From contig OW818698.1 of the NCBI GenBank assembly GCA_942493375.1, positions 5,208,001-5,272,000 of the forward strand: 64,000 nt of DNA, written 5' to 3'. The notes beneath the pieces are model-generated. The model worked only from the letters and a program-made list of their open reading frames with translations, made no database searches and was not told where the DNA came from. Below are positions 63,255 through 64,000 of this stretch, one piece after another (the first letter of the stretch is position 1; each line of letters begins with the position of its first letter). Made by a program: the position numbers and the translations under genes. The DNA is from G942493375 sp942493375. GTDB lineage: Bacteria > Armatimonadota > UBA5829.

Positions 63255-63704
63255 ATGGTAACAGATAGACTCGAAAATGCTAATCTTTATTTTGGGCTGA
63301 GCAAAGATATCGAAACAGGACTAAGGTTCCTGCGGACTGATGCTGCATCAGAACTTAGTGTCGGTAAGCATGACATTGCTCCTGGAATCTATGCAATTGC
63401 TTCAGAATATGTGACCAAATCCCGGGACAAATGCACTTTTGAAACTCATAAGAAGTACATCGACATACAATTGATTGTTGAAGGCTGCGAATCTATTGAC
63501 TATGCATCAGCTATGTCTCTGGAAGAGATTACTCCTTATGACAGAGCTAATGACTGTACTTTGTACGATGGGGATGGGAGTGAAATCAAGCTTGAACCGG
63601 GTAGTTTTGCAATATTCTATCCTGAAGATGCCCATAGACCCTGCATACTGGATGGTATAGCCATGCCTGTCCGCAAGGTAGTGGTAAAGATCAAAATCGC
63701 CTAA
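63255..63704 (+). CDS. YhcH/YjgK/YiaL-family sugar protein
   Basis: 149 residues, the family's normal length. Cupin-like fold with ETHKKYIDIQLIVEG and PEDAHRPCI, whose histidines and glutamates would bind a metal, plus IDYASAMSLEEI and SFAIFYPEDAH. Members work on sialic acid or ketose isomers and are often called beta-galactosidase subunit beta. AAAGGTG precedes the ATG. It is 36 bases after the GH123-like gene, which suits use of a released amino sugar. Its TAA stop (63702-63704) is the first codon-length piece of the 79-nt palindromic repeat. Confidence 0.88.
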   Translation: MVTDRLENANLYFGLSKDIETGLRFLRTDAASELSVGKHDIAPGIYAIASEYVTKSRDKCTFETHKKYIDIQLIVEGCESIDYASAMSLEEITPYDRANDCTLYDGDGSEIKLEPGSFAIFYPEDAHRPCILDGIAMPVRKVVVKIKIA

Positions 63705-63780
63705 CCCGCTTTATTCACCAAGCTTCGCTTTTGCCTGGCAGTAGGGGCAAAAGCCGAGTCAATCATGAATAATGCGGGCT
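63702..63780. repeat. 79-nt palindromic repeat, copy C
   Basis: In reverse relative to copies A and B. Read on the minus strand it has outer arms CCCGCATTATTC and GAATAAAGCGGG (one mismatch) and an inner perfect 9-bp stem GCTTTTGCC/GGCAAAAGC. The loop core CCTACTGCC matches copy A. Its first three bases, TAA, are the stop codon of the YhcH-like gene. Confidence 0.9.
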
Positions 63781-63803
63781 GACGCGATCAAGGGAGGATT
63801 GAA

Positions 63804-64000
63804 ATGATCTGGGCAAACCTGATTCATCTGAGCTTTAACATGTGGTGTGACAGAGAGTGTAATGAATGGGGGCTTGAGCATGTGGTCGGCAAGCCCTATA
63901 TGAGATTCGATCAGGATCTCTGGGTTGAACTTAAGTCCAGAATGCGCGATGCCGGAATGAACATGGTCGTAATCGATCTGGGCGATGGGGTAAAGTACAA
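63804..64000 (+). CDS. Partial gene at the window end, TIM-barrel-like start
   Basis: From ATG 63804 the frame is open to the edge (65 complete codons), with GGGAGGATTGAAA upstream, a strong ribosome site. The product begins MIWANLIHLSFNMWCDRE and continues with LWVELKSRMRDAGMNMVVIDLGDG, which reads like the first strands of a cytosolic sugar-type TIM barrel (glycosidase or isomerase-like). There is no signal peptide. The rest lies outside the window, so the family cannot be given. It begins 24 bases after palindromic repeat copy C. Confidence 0.75.
   Translation, partial: MIWANLIHLSFNMWCDRECNEWGLEHVVGKPYMRFDQDLWVELKSRMRDAGMNMVVIDLGDGVKY

Overview
This window comes from a Gram-negative-type (diderm), probably anaerobic, carbohydrate-degrading bacterium of moderate GC. 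The LPS genes (lpxK, an LpxL/HtrB-like acyltransferase, a GT9 glycosyltransferase) and lspA/lgt point to an outer membrane and lipoproteins. A glycyl radical enzyme points to anaerobic life. The many signal-peptide glycosidases, DUF-type glycosidase families (DUF6259, DUF4838, GH123/DUF4091-like), a glycosidase fused to a C-terminal OB-fold and the frequent TTG starts resemble environmental Armatimonadota genomes. That placement is an impression from gene content, not a proof.

Layout. 1-1.4 kb: lspA-lgt (+). 1.4-7.2 kb: a three-gene minus-strand group of exported proteins (Ig-like protein, NAGPA-type phosphodiester glycosidase, large glycosidase-like protein). 7.3-8.8 kb: an FGGY sugar kinase with a clear promoter. 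8.8-14.1 kb: minus-strand genes for an exported TIM-barrel/OB-fold protein, a FlgT/CsgG-like envelope protein and a 15-TPR protein. 14.4-28.7 kb (+): two DUF6259 paralogues around a hexapeptide beta-helix gene, the second heading a tight operon with a GH42-like and two clan GH-A glycosidases. 28.8-38.9 kb (+): GNAT acetyltransferase, a cytoplasmic GH65/GH95-like enzyme, a lipoprotein, a DUF4838 protein and a GH31 enzyme. 39.1-43.5 kb (-): an orphan glycyl radical enzyme and a DUF6067-like glycosidase. 43.6-48.7 kb (+): GH30/GH39-like, pectate-lyase-like beta-helix, a URO-D/MtaA-like protein and a small exported protein. 48.9-55.9 kb (+): FKBP, a TldD/PmbA pair, a membrane protein, a DUF4886 SGNH-like protein and GH127. 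56-59.7 kb (-): a small membrane protein and the LPS cassette. 59.9-64 kb (+): a small membrane protein, a GH123/DUF4091-like enzyme, a YhcH/YiaL protein and a gene cut by the window end.

Together the genes describe extracellular or periplasmic breakdown of complex, probably plant or pectin-like, glycans (arabinofuranosides, alpha-glycosides, beta-galactosides, uronic acids). Released sugars would be used by a cytosolic GH65/95-like enzyme, an FGGY kinase and a YhcH-type sugar protein. No SusC/SusD pair, ABC importer or sugar regulator is visible here.

The most unusual signal is non-coding: a 79-nt imperfect palindrome in three copies (11942-12020, 17310-17388, 63702-63780). Each copy lies at the 3' end of a gene, two of them supply the stop codon of that gene, and paired-base changes between copies keep both the outer and inner stems. 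Four other palindromic or inverted-repeat families are also scattered between genes.
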